The notes under the pieces were generated by a model. It was not told the origin of the DNA. It ran no database searches and saw only the letters and a program-made list of their open reading frames with translations. This document shows positions 54,100 through 63,166 of a stretch of 64,000 nucleotides of DNA, piece by piece. A program made the position numbers and the translations under genes. This stretch comes from Winogradskyella eximia. Its GTDB lineage: Bacteria > Bacteroidota > Bacteroidia > Flavobacteriales > Flavobacteriaceae. Numbering within the stretch: the stretch's first letter is position 1; every line of letters begins with the position of its first letter. The stretch spans positions 1 to 64,000 of the forward strand of contig NZ_QRDV01000007.1 in assembly GCF_003386165.1 (NCBI RefSeq), in the 5' to 3' direction.

Positions 54100-55041
54100 A
54101 TGATAAAGATTATAAACACCAATTTAAAGTTTGTTTTAATAGCCTCTTTAGTCATGTTATGCTTTTCTTGCAAAGACAAGGAAAGTAAAACCTCGGAGCT
54201 TGTTGTTACTCCAAATTCTAAAACTGAAGTATTAGCGCCAAAAACAAAATTATCTAAAAACTTTAGAGACTATTGGTATAATGGTGAAGCTGAAATCACC
54301 TCTTACAAATTAGAACAAGAACGTTATGGCGAAATTAGAGAAGGCCAAGCATTATTATTATTTGTAACGGAAGATTTTCTTCCAGAAAAACAAGTTAAAG
54401 CAGATAATTATAGCGATAGTAACACACCTATTTTAAAGATGAATGCTACCAAAAACTTCGTTACAGGTATTTACCCATATTCTATAATGCAAAGTACTTT
54501 TTATCCTGTGGCAAATAATCAGCATGCTTTAAAGATTTCGGCATCAGTACAAGAATGGTGTGGACATGTGTATACACAACTTAATAATCGTGATGATTTT
54601 GAGGTAGTAACGCACTCTTACTTTCAAGGAGAAGCAGATTCTACATTTAATTTAGAAAAAAGCTGGACAGAAAATGAACTTTGGATAAAACTAAGAATCG
54701 ATCCTAAAAGTCTTCCTGTTGGAGAGATAGAGATCATTCCTTCTTTGGAATATATTAGATTAAACCATGATGAGTTAAAATCTTACAAGGCTTTTACTAG
54801 TTTAGAAAATGGCAGTTACACAATCTCTTATGAAGATTTAGATCGCGTATTAAAGATTAACTTTAATCCGAACTTCCCATATGATATTTTAGGTTGGGAA
54901 GAAACTTCAACTAGTAGTTCTGATGCATCTGAAGAGGTGTTAACTACAAAAGCCACGAAATTAAAAACTCTAAAATCGGACTATTGGAACAAAAAAAGCG
55001 TTTCAGATATCAAGCTTAGAGAAACTTTAAAATTGCAATAA
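54100..55041 (+). CDS. Lipoprotein of unknown function
   Basis: A 313-residue lipoprotein (lipobox MLCFSC24 followed by KDKESK). The soluble part is beta-rich with acidic and aromatic residues (YWYNGEAEITSYKLEQERYGE, FVTGIYPYSIMQSTF). A single WCGH sits in VQEWCGHVYTQ. I do not recognise a family. It follows maf after 34 bases and, in related genomes, similar proteins seem to have received the neighbour's name, septum formation inhibitor Maf, which nothing here supports. Confidence 0.75.
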   Translation: MIKIINTNLKFVLIASLVMLCFSCKDKESKTSELVVTPNSKTEVLAPKTKLSKNFRDYWYNGEAEITSYKLEQERYGEIREGQALLLFVTEDFLPEKQVKADNYSDSNTPILKMNATKNFVTGIYPYSIMQSTFYPVANNQHALKISASVQEWCGHVYTQLNNRDDFEVVTHSYFQGEADSTFNLEKSWTENELWIKLRIDPKSLPVGEIEIIPSLEYIRLNHDELKSYKAFTSLENGSYTISYEDLDRVLKINFNPNFPYDILGWEETSTSSSDASEEVLTTKATKLKTLKSDYWNKKSVSDIKLRETLKLQ

Positions 55042-55060
55042 ACTTTATTAGTTTCTCAAG

Positions 55061-55068
55061 TATATTTG
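55061..55068 (+). promoter_or_regulatory. -7 element before the MscS gene
   Basis: TATATTTG, 20 bases before the ATG at 55089. A TTG lies 25 bases upstream (55033-55035), somewhat far. Suggests the MscS-corA part is a separate transcription unit. Confidence 0.45.
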
Positions 55069-55088
55069 CCAAGCTAAACAAGCCTTAC

Positions 55089-55622
55089 ATGAGTTCAATG
55101 CTTTCAATAGACCAAGATAAAATTATTTATACCGTTGTATTATTAGTTATACTTCTAATAATTAGAACCATTATTGTTATTACCGTAAAAAAAATTGGTA
55201 AAAAAAGTGGTACTACAGAAGCAAGAGCCGCATTAATTGGTCGTTATGTTACGGTAATCCTAGTGCTTATCGCTGTTTTAATAGAAACCTTTATACTTGG
55301 TGTAGAACCTGAAAAGGTTATTGTAGTGTTTTCATCTGTGTTTGCTGTCATAGGAGTTGGTCTATTTGCTATTTGGTCTATTCTAAGTAATGTTACTTCT
55401 GGCGTTATCATGTTTTTTTCGTTTCCGTATAAAGTGGGTGATAAAATAAAAATTCATGATAAGGACGATTCAATAATAGCTATTATTGAAGATATTAGAG
55501 CTTTTCAAATTCATCTTAGAGATGATCATGGTAATTTGGTTACCTATCCTAACAATCTTATTCTTCAAAAAGCTGTAACTTTATTGCAAAAGGATGCCTT
55601 AGACGATACTAGTATTTTATAA
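55089..55622 (+). CDS. Small MscS-type mechanosensitive channel
   Basis: A 177-residue protein. About three hydrophobic segments followed by the MscS core (SVFAVIGVGLFAIWSILSNVTSGVIMFFSFPYKVGDKI) and a small beta domain (DIRAFQIHLRDDHGNLVTYPNNLILQKAV). It lacks the C-terminal domain of full-length MscS (about 280 residues), so it is a short variant. It gates on membrane tension or another signal. corA follows after about 44 bases. Confidence 0.85.
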   Translation: MSSMLSIDQDKIIYTVVLLVILLIIRTIIVITVKKIGKKSGTTEARAALIGRYVTVILVLIAVLIETFILGVEPEKVIVVFSSVFAVIGVGLFAIWSILSNVTSGVIMFFSFPYKVGDKIKIHDKDDSIIAIIEDIRAFQIHLRDDHGNLVTYPNNLILQKAVTLLQKDALDDTSIL

Positions 55623-55665
55623 CCCATCGGTTAATTTATCGTCTTATTTAAAACTCTTATAATAC

Positions 55666-56748
55666 ATGGTGTTAAAACGTAAAGCAAAAAAAAGAACAGA
55701 ACATTATAAAAAACATGTTGGAAAAGCACCTGGTACTTTAATATATACTGGAAAAAAATCTGACAAAAACCTCCATATTGAATGTTTTGATTATACCAAA
55801 GACTCCATTAACGAGAGTGTACTCACCAATATTGAAGATGCCAAATCCTTTAAAGATACCGAATCCATCAGCTGGATTAATATTGATGGACTAAACTCTA
55901 TAAATGAAATTGAGAGAATAGGAAAACAATATGATTTACATCCTCTAGTTTTAGAAGACATTGTAAATACAGGCCAACGTCCAAAAATTGACGAATACGA
56001 TGATTACCTGTTCGTCGTTTTAAAAATGCTCTATTACGATAATGACGAAAATATTGTTATCGAACAAGTCAGTTTGGTGTTAGGAAAGAATTATGTATTG
56101 TCTTTTCAAGAATCTGAAGGAGACGTATTTAATACCGTAAGAGAGCGCATTCGCTTAGGAAATGGACGAATTAGAGGTCTAAAATCCGATTATCTATTAT
56201 ACGCCTTAATCGATGCTGTTGTAGATAACTACTTTAGTATAATTGAAACGTTAGGTAATAAGATTGAAGATTTAGAAACAGATTTATTTGAAGGTCATAC
56301 AAAAGACAATATTAATATTGAAGTGCAACAACTTAAGCGCGAAATATTAAAAGTTCGTCGTGCTATTTTTCCGCTAAGAGAAATTATAAATAGAATTGAA
56401 AAGGGAGAGCACGAGCTAATATACAAACGTACAATAACTTATTATAGAGACATTTACGACCACCTAATTCAAGTATCCGAAAATATAGATATCTATCGTG
56501 AAATGATATGGAGTTTAATGGATATGTACATGACAACTATTAGTAATAAGATGAATGAAGTGATGAAAGTACTCACCATAATATCTACTATTTTCATACC
56601 ACTCACCTTTCTTGCTGGTATCTATGGAATGAATTTTGAATTTATCCCAGAATTAAAATACCGTTATGGGTATTTTGTGCTTTTGGGTGTTATGCTTCTT
56701 ATGTTTATTGCATTGTTGTTTTATTTTAAGCGAAAAAAGTGGTTATAA
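55666..56748 (+). CDS. corA: Magnesium/cobalt transporter CorA
   Basis: A 360-residue pentameric Mg2+ channel. The cytoplasmic funnel occupies about 1-300 and two C-terminal helices follow, with the GMN selectivity motif in YGMNFEF and FIPELKYRYGY after it. The last residues are basic (FKRKKWL). The length agrees with the family. The genes around it (MscS, Cys4 membrane protein) also concern the membrane. Confidence 0.94.
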   Translation: MVLKRKAKKRTEHYKKHVGKAPGTLIYTGKKSDKNLHIECFDYTKDSINESVLTNIEDAKSFKDTESISWINIDGLNSINEIERIGKQYDLHPLVLEDIVNTGQRPKIDEYDDYLFVVLKMLYYDNDENIVIEQVSLVLGKNYVLSFQESEGDVFNTVRERIRLGNGRIRGLKSDYLLYALIDAVVDNYFSIIETLGNKIEDLETDLFEGHTKDNINIEVQQLKREILKVRRAIFPLREIINRIEKGEHELIYKRTITYYRDIYDHLIQVSENIDIYREMIWSLMDMYMTTISNKMNEVMKVLTIISTIFIPLTFLAGIYGMNFEFIPELKYRYGYFVLLGVMLLMFIALLFYFKRKKWL

Positions 56749-56784
56749 ATTACTATAATTGCCTAGAAACAAGTAAACTTTGAT

Positions 56785-57462
56785 ATGACTAGGCAAGAAC
56801 ACCTTAAATTTTGTAAAACATGTATTAATCGCGACATGGATTTAAAAGTCGGGATTATATGCAAATTGACAAATAATATTGCTGATTTTGAAGGTGAATG
56901 CGAATCATTCAGTTTAGACAATGTAGCCGTTGCCAAAATAAATGACGACATAGAATTGCAAGGCTCTGAAATTACAAGTCAAATTTCTAATCAAACACTC
57001 GAAAAACTTAAATCAGAACAAAGTCTGCCTGCAGCGATTTTTGCCGGAATTTTCATAGGAGTTTTAGCTGCCATTGGTTGGGCAGCATTCACGGTCGCAA
57101 CCAACATGAAAATAGGATTAATTGCAATTGCAATTGGAGCTCTTGTAGGTTTAGGCATGCGTTATTTTGGAAAAGGATTAGATCCTATATTCGGAATCTG
57201 TGGAGCCATTTTAGCCATTTTGAGTTGTGTATTTGGAGATGTGTTAAGCATTATTGGCTTTATTGCTAACAATGAACAATTGGGTTATTTTGAAACATTA
57301 TTGCTTTTCGACTTTTCTCAAACATTTAATATCATGTCTGAAATAGCAGGTCCAATGGATTTAATTTTCTATGCTATTGCAGCTTATGAAGGTTATAAAT
57401 TTTCATTTAGGCAGTTTACAAAAAAGGATTTGTACGAATTAGAAAATAATAGCATTCAATAA
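56785..57462 (+). CDS. Membrane protein with N-terminal Cys4 motif
   Basis: A 225-residue protein. The N-terminal 45 residues have C10-x2-C13-x12-C26-x12-C39 (FCKTC, IICKLT, GECESF), a likely zinc- or iron-binding knuckle. The rest has about four hydrophobic segments: LPAAIFAGIFIGVLAAIGWAAF, IGLIAIAIGALVGLGMRYF, and others, ending in a basic tail. The N-terminal motif is shared with other flavobacterial proteins, which I recall but cannot name. Function unknown. Confidence 0.75.
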   Translation: MTRQEHLKFCKTCINRDMDLKVGIICKLTNNIADFEGECESFSLDNVAVAKINDDIELQGSEITSQISNQTLEKLKSEQSLPAAIFAGIFIGVLAAIGWAAFTVATNMKIGLIAIAIGALVGLGMRYFGKGLDPIFGICGAILAILSCVFGDVLSIIGFIANNEQLGYFETLLLFDFSQTFNIMSEIAGPMDLIFYAIAAYEGYKFSFRQFTKKDLYELENNSIQ

Positions 57463-57508
57463 ACCGTTAAACAAAACCTAAAAAAAGGCAATAAGTTTCT
57501 AACTTTCC

Positions 57509-57516
57509 TATATTTG
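57509..57516 (+). promoter_or_regulatory. -7 element before the PIG-L gene
   Basis: TATATTTG, 24 bases before the ATG at 57540; no matching TTG at the usual distance. It suggests the PIG-L/symporter/oxidoreductase genes start a new transcription unit. Confidence 0.45.
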
Positions 57517-57539
57517 AAAAGTAACAAACTAACAACCTC

Positions 57540-60059
57540 ATGTACCAACTTAGGCTTTGTCTATTGCTTCTAGTAAGCACATTTTTTTCTTTACAAGCAC
57601 AACAACCAAAAACCTATAATTCTTCAGAAATTTATGAAGCTGTTCAAAAACTCAATGTTTTAGGCTCAGTGCTATATATTGCTGCACATCCAGATGATGA
57701 GAACACACGACTCATTTCATATATGTCTAACGAAGTTAAAGCACGTACAGCATACTTATCTTTAACTCGAGGAGACGGAGGACAAAACCTTATCGGACCA
57801 GAAATCAGAGAACTTTTAGGTGTTATTAGAACTCAAGAATTATTAGCAGCAAGACGCGTAGATGGTGGTGAACAACGTTTCTCTAGAGCCAATGATTTTG
57901 GATACTCAAAACATCCAGATGAAACTTTAGAAATCTGGAATAAAAACGAAGTTCTTGCAGACGTGGTTTGGGCTATAAGAACATTTAAACCAGACATAAT
58001 TATTAACCGTTTTGACCATAGATCACCAGGAAAAACACATGGTCACCATACAGCTTCTGCCATGTTAAGTATGGAAGCTTTTGATTTGGCTAATGATGCA
58101 ACAAAATACCCTTCACAATTAGAATTAACTAAAACATGGCAGCCAAAACGCGTCTTTTTCAACACCTCATGGTGGTTTTACGGAAGTCAAGAAAAATTTG
58201 AAAAAGCCAACAAAACCAATATGCATAGTTTTGATATTGGTGTATATTATCCAAGTAAAGGTATGTCTAATAACGAAGTGGCTGCCATTGCAAGCAGCCA
58301 GCATTTGTGTCAAGGTTTTGGACGTTTATCGCAACGTGGTTCTCAACAAGAATATATTGAGTTTTTAAAAGGAGATCCACTAAAAAAAAATGAAGATATT
58401 TTCTCAGGCATAGATGTTACTTGGAACCGTGTAGAAGGAGGAAAAGCTATTGAAGCCATTTTGAAAACAGTTGAAAACAATTTCAATTTTAAAAACCCAG
58501 AAACACATTTACCACAACTTTTAGAAGCATACAAATTGCTTCAAAACATAAAAGACGAACATTGGAAAACCGTTAAAACAAAAGAACTCAAAACTATTAT
58601 TGAAGCTTGTGCTGGCTTATATCTTGAAGTTTCTGCAAAAAGTCCAAATGCAGCACCGAATTCTCAAGTCACTTTAGATATGGAAGTTTTAAACCGTAGT
58701 AAAGCCAATATCGATTTGGTGTCCTATAACTTATCTACAATGAGTAACGGAATTTCTAAAAACATGAACTTGTCTTCAAATCAAAAATTAAATTTTGAAG
58801 AAAGCATAACCATTCCTAGTAACAGCGCTTACACAACACCTTATTGGTTAAATAAAAAAAGTACTCTAGGTATGTATAATGTAAAAGATCAAAATTTAAT
58901 TGGCTTACCAGAAACTCCAAGAGCTGTATTTGTAGATTTTAATTTATTAATAGAAGGTACACCTATTAGTATTAAAAAACCAGTAGTCTATCGCTATTCT
59001 AAACCAGATAAAGGTGAATTGTACAGACCCTTTGAGATTATTCCTGTGGTTTCAGCAAGTATTAGTGATAAGGTTTTCATCTTTGAAAATGATGAACAAA
59101 AAGAAATTGAAATCACTGTAAAAGCAGGCAAAAACAATATTGATGGTTATGTTCAAATGGCATATCCTCAAGGTTGGGAGGTTTTTCCTGAAAAGCAAAA
59201 AATTGAAATTGTTAATAAAGGAGACATTCAAAAAGTAGTATTTACAATTATACCTCCAAAAAATCAAAGTGAAGGTTTAATTACTCCAATGGTAAATGTA
59301 AATGGAGAATTTTATACTGATGAACTCATAGAAATCGATTATGCGCATATTCCATTTCAGACGGTTTTAATGCCAAGCGAAAGTAAAGTGGTACGATTAA
59401 ATATCGAAAAACGAGGAAATAACATTGGTTATATCGAAGGCGCAGGAGATGTTGTTCCTGAAAGTTTAAGACAAATTGGTTATACGGTTACCACCATTAA
59501 ACCCGAGCAAATTTCACCAGAAAATCTTTCAAATTTTGATGCCATCGTAATGGGTATTAGAGCTTATAATATTGTTGAAGAATTAAAATTTAAGCAAAAA
59601 TTCTTATTAGATTATGTTAAGGAAGGTGGCAACCTAATTGTTCAATACAATACCAATAGAGGTATTAAAGTAGATCAATTAGCTCCATTCGATTTACAAT
59701 TATCTAGAGACAGAGTTACAGATGAGAATGCTGCTGTTAAAATTTTAGAACCGAATCATCCAATTTTAAATTTTCCTAATAAAATTACGGATAAAGATTT
59801 TGAAGGTTGGGTTCAAGAACGAGGCTTATATTTCCCAAACAAGTGGTCTAAAGAATTCACGCCATTACTCGCCTCAAACGATAAAGGAGAGGGTTCAAAA
59901 AAGGGTTCATTATTGGTCGCTAAATATGGAAAAGGCAACTATATTTATACCGGATTAAGTTTTTTTCGAGAATTTCCTGCAGGAGTCTCAGGTGCTTACA
60001 GAATTTTTGCTAACTTACTATCCGCAGAAAAAGCCGATAAACCGTCATTTAAAAATTGA
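57540..60059 (+). CDS. Secreted PIG-L deacetylase with ThuA-like domain
   Basis: An 839-residue exported protein (signal peptide 1-20, ending LQAQ). Residues about 40-230 are a PIG-L N-acetyl deacetylase: A49-H50-P-D-D-E54 (zinc/base) and RSPGKTHGHHTASAM (second metal site). A middle beta-sandwich region (about 360-600) follows, and about 620-835 resembles a ThuA/GATase-like fold (FDAIVMGIRAYNIVEE). It would remove an acetyl group from an amino sugar outside the cytoplasm. Co-directional with the symporter and oxidoreductase genes downstream; intergenic distances fit an operon. Confidence 0.85.
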   Translation: MYQLRLCLLLLVSTFFSLQAQQPKTYNSSEIYEAVQKLNVLGSVLYIAAHPDDENTRLISYMSNEVKARTAYLSLTRGDGGQNLIGPEIRELLGVIRTQELLAARRVDGGEQRFSRANDFGYSKHPDETLEIWNKNEVLADVVWAIRTFKPDIIINRFDHRSPGKTHGHHTASAMLSMEAFDLANDATKYPSQLELTKTWQPKRVFFNTSWWFYGSQEKFEKANKTNMHSFDIGVYYPSKGMSNNEVAAIASSQHLCQGFGRLSQRGSQQEYIEFLKGDPLKKNEDIFSGIDVTWNRVEGGKAIEAILKTVENNFNFKNPETHLPQLLEAYKLLQNIKDEHWKTVKTKELKTIIEACAGLYLEVSAKSPNAAPNSQVTLDMEVLNRSKANIDLVSYNLSTMSNGISKNMNLSSNQKLNFEESITIPSNSAYTTPYWLNKKSTLGMYNVKDQNLIGLPETPRAVFVDFNLLIEGTPISIKKPVVYRYSKPDKGELYRPFEIIPVVSASISDKVFIFENDEQKEIEITVKAGKNNIDGYVQMAYPQGWEVFPEKQKIEIVNKGDIQKVVFTIIPPKNQSEGLITPMVNVNGEFYTDELIEIDYAHIPFQTVLMPSESKVVRLNIEKRGNNIGYIEGAGDVVPESLRQIGYTVTTIKPEQISPENLSNFDAIVMGIRAYNIVEELKFKQKFLLDYVKEGGNLIVQYNTNRGIKVDQLAPFDLQLSRDRVTDENAAVKILEPNHPILNFPNKITDKDFEGWVQERGLYFPNKWSKEFTPLLASNDKGEGSKKGSLLVAKYGKGNYIYTGLSFFREFPAGVSGAYRIFANLLSAEKADKPSFKN

Positions 60060-60115
60060 TATTTTATAGCTAAAACCCTGTAAAAACCCCTAACAACTAA
60101 CTAATAACTAAAAAC

Positions 60116-60235
60116 ATGCACAACGACAACCAACCACAGCCAAAACAAAAATGGAGCAAAATGTATACTGCAGTGTTAATTGCAAATGCACTTTATATCG
60201 TTCTTTTTTATTTTATAACGGCTTCATTCGCATAG
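60116..60235 (+). CDS. 39-residue membrane peptide ahead of the symporter
   Basis: ATG at 60116 to TAG at 60233-60235 encodes 39 residues: a polar, basic N-terminus (MHNDNQPQPKQKWSK) and one hydrophobic segment (about 17-39) ending ASFA. The stop is one base before the ATG of the sodium:solute symporter (60237), so translation is coupled. Small membrane partners are known for several symporters of this family (YjcH with ActP, YhdT with PanF). By analogy this may be a subunit or stabiliser; sequence alone cannot show it. Confidence 0.75.
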   Translation: MHNDNQPQPKQKWSKMYTAVLIANALYIVLFYFITASFA

Positions 60236-60236
60236 C

Positions 60237-62054
60237 ATGCCGCAAACTTTAGATTGGATTGACTGGGCCGTTTTAATAGCGACCTTAGCTACAATTGTTG
60301 GCTATGGTACTTGGAAAACTAGAGGTCAAAAAAATGCACAAGATTACATAAAAGGAGGTAATTCTTCTAAGTGGTGGACCATTGGTCTGTCAGTAATGGC
60401 AACCCAAGCCAGTGCAATAACCTTTCTTTCTACAACTGGTCAGGCTTTTTCTGATGGTATGGGATTTGTTCAGTTTTATTTTGGACTTCCAATTGCCATG
60501 GTTATTATTTGTCTGGTATTTATTCCACTTTATCATAGGCTTAAAGTCTACACAGCCTACGAATTTTTAGAAAATAGATTCGACCTTAAAACCCGAAGTT
60601 TAACAGCCATTCTCTTTTTAATTCAACGTGGACTAGCTGCAGGAATCACCATTTTTGCACCTGCCATTATTCTTTCTGTTGTTCTCGGCTGGAACATCGT
60701 TACCCTAAACATCGTTATTGGAGTATTAGTCATTATTTACACCGTTTCAGGAGGTACTAAAGCAGTAACGGTAACTCAAAAACAGCAAATGTTTGTCATT
60801 TTTGCTGGTATGCTTGCTGCCTTATTTATCATTATTAATTTAATTCCTGAAGAAGTGTCTTTTATTGATGCTATTGATATTGCTGGTGCTACAGGTAAAA
60901 TGCAAGTATTAGATTTTTCATTCGATTTAGAAAATAGATATACCGTATGGACAGGCCTTATTGGTGGAACTTTTTTAATGCTCTCTTATTTTGGTACAGA
61001 CCAAAGCCAAGTGCAACGTTACCTTTCTGGTAAATCCATGAAAGAAATGCAAATGGGCTTACTCTTTAATGGATTACTAAAAGTGCCAATGCAATTTTTT
61101 ATATTGCTTGTTGGAGTTATGGTATTTGTATTTTATCAATTTAATCCGTCTCCATTAAACTTTATAGATGCTTCAACTCAAACTGTTTTAGCTTCAGAAT
61201 ACGGAGATAATTATAGAGCACTTCAAGATAAACAAAATGCCCTTTTTTCTAAAAAACAAACGTTAAGTTTAGAATACTCCAAAAATGAAAATCCGACGAC
61301 GAAACAACAACTTTTCGCACTCGATAGTATTGAAAAAACGTATAGATTAGAATCTAAATTCTTAATTAAAAAAGCGGTTGATTCAGAATATAGCTCTGAA
61401 TATTATAGACTTCAGAAAGAAGTAGAATCCCTAAAATCTAATTCTAAAAACCCAGCTTATTTAGAAAAATCCGCAGCACTAACAGCACTTTATAAAGACG
61501 CAGCAAAAGACACACAGACCAACGATAGAGATTATATGTTTATTCGGTTTATTTTAAACAATCTACCGACTGGACTCATTGGTTTATTATTAGCTGTGAT
61601 TCTATCTGCAGCGATGTCTTCAACAGCTTCGGAAATTAATGCATTAGCAACAATCACTTCTATCGATTTATACGGAAGAAATTTAAAAGAAGATAAAGGA
61701 GAGGATCATATGGTAAAAATGACTAAATGGTTTACGTTTGGTTGGGGAATTGTTGCTATAATTATTGCTTGTTTTGCAGATCTTGCCGAGAATTTAATTC
61801 AGCTAGTGAATATTATAGGCTCTATTTTCTATGGCAATGTTTTAGGTATATTTCTACTTGCTTTCTTCTTTAAATATATAAAAGGCAATGCCGTTTTTAT
61901 TGGAGCTCTAATTACACAAGCCATTGTAGTTATTGGCTGGTGGTATGATTGGATGCCTTACTTATGGCTCAACTTATTTGGTTGTGTTGTTGTTATTTGC
62001 ATCGCAAATCTACTACAATTCACTTTACCTAAAAAATCACAAGTTGACTACTAA
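60237..62054 (+). CDS. Sodium:solute symporter family protein with large loop
   Basis: A 605-residue SSS transporter with about 13 helices. The family stretch SVMATQASAITFLSTTGQAFSDGMGFVQFY and LSYFGTDQSQVQRYLSGKS (helix 6 area) are clear. Between residues about 312 and 428 there is an unusual charged insertion (KKQTLSLEYSKNEN, YYRLQKEVESLKS...) of coiled-coil character, before the normal LPTGLIGLLLAVILSAAMSSTASEINALAT helix. The substrate is unknown, but the neighbours (deacetylase, NAD-dependent oxidoreductase) suggest a sugar or sugar acid. Preceded by the 39-residue peptide; the next gene overlaps it by 11 bases. Confidence 0.87.
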   Translation: MPQTLDWIDWAVLIATLATIVGYGTWKTRGQKNAQDYIKGGNSSKWWTIGLSVMATQASAITFLSTTGQAFSDGMGFVQFYFGLPIAMVIICLVFIPLYHRLKVYTAYEFLENRFDLKTRSLTAILFLIQRGLAAGITIFAPAIILSVVLGWNIVTLNIVIGVLVIIYTVSGGTKAVTVTQKQQMFVIFAGMLAALFIIINLIPEEVSFIDAIDIAGATGKMQVLDFSFDLENRYTVWTGLIGGTFLMLSYFGTDQSQVQRYLSGKSMKEMQMGLLFNGLLKVPMQFFILLVGVMVFVFYQFNPSPLNFIDASTQTVLASEYGDNYRALQDKQNALFSKKQTLSLEYSKNENPTTKQQLFALDSIEKTYRLESKFLIKKAVDSEYSSEYYRLQKEVESLKSNSKNPAYLEKSAALTALYKDAAKDTQTNDRDYMFIRFILNNLPTGLIGLLLAVILSAAMSSTASEINALATITSIDLYGRNLKEDKGEDHMVKMTKWFTFGWGIVAIIIACFADLAENLIQLVNIIGSIFYGNVLGIFLLAFFFKYIKGNAVFIGALITQAIVVIGWWYDWMPYLWLNLFGCVVVICIANLLQFTLPKKSQVDY

Positions 62055-63021
62055 TTGTATTAATTGGGGCATTATTGGAGCAGGTAAAATCGCGTCTAAA
62101 TTTGCTGCAGATTTAAGTACAGTTTCAAATTCTAATCTCTATGCTATAGCCTCTAGAAATCTTGAAAAAGCGAACCTTTTCGGAAAAGAATTTAATGCAG
62201 ATATCGCCTATGGTAGTTACGAAGATTTAGTTTTAGACGCACATATTGATGCCATCTATATTGCGACACCTCACAGTTTTCATAAAGCACATACCATTTT
62301 ATGCTTAAACCATAATAAAGCGGTGTTGTGCGAAAAACCATTTGCTATGAACCTACAGGAAGTTGAAGACATGATTCAACTTTCAAAAGAAAAAAACACG
62401 CTTTTAATGGAAGCCTTGTGGACGCTTTTCCTTCCACATTATCAATATGTTTTAGAACTGATTAATAACAACCATTTTGGTGCTATACTAAAACTTGAAG
62501 CAGATTTTGGATTTCATCCAACATATAATGAAACCTCTAGAGTGTTTGATAAATCTGTTGGAGGAGGTAGTTTATTAGACATAGGAATTTATCCTGTATT
62601 TGCAGCAATATCAACACTTGGACAACCAGAATCCATAGAAGCAAAAGCTGAATTCTTTTCTTCTGGAGCCGACTCAAAGTGTGATATTAAATTTCATTAT
62701 AGTTCAGCTAAAGCAAATCTAAAAAGCACACTCTTAGCGGAAACCAATACCGAAGCTATTTTCCATTGTGAAAATGGAATTATAAAAATTAACGGCCGTT
62801 TTCACGAACCTTCATCGGTCACATTAATTGATAATCAAGGGCATTCTGAATTAAAAACATTCAACAATAAGACCATTGGTTACAGTTACGAGATTGAACA
62901 TTTTAATCAATTGATTAGAGATGGTAAAACAGAAAGTGACTTAATGACCTTTGAAAGAAGCAAACAACTCATGAGTACTTTAGATACTGTAAGAGCGTTG
63001 ATTGGTTTAGATTATTCTTAA
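62044..63021 (+). CDS. Gfo/Idh/MocA-family oxidoreductase
   Basis: About 325 residues from TTG at 62044; an ATG upstream (61933) would translate part of the symporter gene out of frame into hydrophobic junk, so it is rejected. NAD(P)-binding GAGKIASKFAADL, the AIASRNLEKA strand, and EKPFAMNLQEVEDMI with the catalytic Lys are typical. Acts on sugars, inositols or related cyclic polyols. It overlaps the symporter stop by 11 bases. The deacetylase-symporter-dehydrogenase order suggests a catabolic cassette for an acetylated sugar. Confidence 0.85.
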   Translation: MTTNCINWGIIGAGKIASKFAADLSTVSNSNLYAIASRNLEKANLFGKEFNADIAYGSYEDLVLDAHIDAIYIATPHSFHKAHTILCLNHNKAVLCEKPFAMNLQEVEDMIQLSKEKNTLLMEALWTLFLPHYQYVLELINNNHFGAILKLEADFGFHPTYNETSRVFDKSVGGGSLLDIGIYPVFAAISTLGQPESIEAKAEFFSSGADSKCDIKFHYSSAKANLKSTLLAETNTEAIFHCENGIIKINGRFHEPSSVTLIDNQGHSELKTFNNKTIGYSYEIEHFNQLIRDGKTESDLMTFERSKQLMSTLDTVRALIGLDYS

Positions 63022-63091
63022 AAACTGTAAGTTTTTAGTTGCGATTGGTTTTGCTAACGAAAATCTTATATCAAACTAAATAGGTATCCAT

Positions 63092-63126
63092 AAAAAAAAA
63101 GCGCAACTCAATGAGTTGCGCTTTCT
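63092..63126 (-). terminator. Terminator between the oxidoreductase and DUF2911 genes
   Basis: AAAGCGCAACTC and GAGTTGCGCTTT form a 12-bp perfect stem around AAT. The long A run makes it strongest on the minus strand, after the DUF2911 gene, and it can also stop forward transcripts. Confidence 0.88.
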
Positions 63127-63166
63127 ATATTATATCAGAATACCTAAACACTCTGATAGTACTGTT

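Noticed and set aside
54100..55041. Septum formation inhibitor Maf label for the lipoprotein
   Set aside because: The real Maf is at 53472-54065; this protein has a lipobox and no Maf motif.
61933..62043. ATG at 61933 as start of the oxidoreductase
   Set aside because: It would translate part of the symporter gene out of frame; TTG at 62044 begins just before the Rossmann strand.
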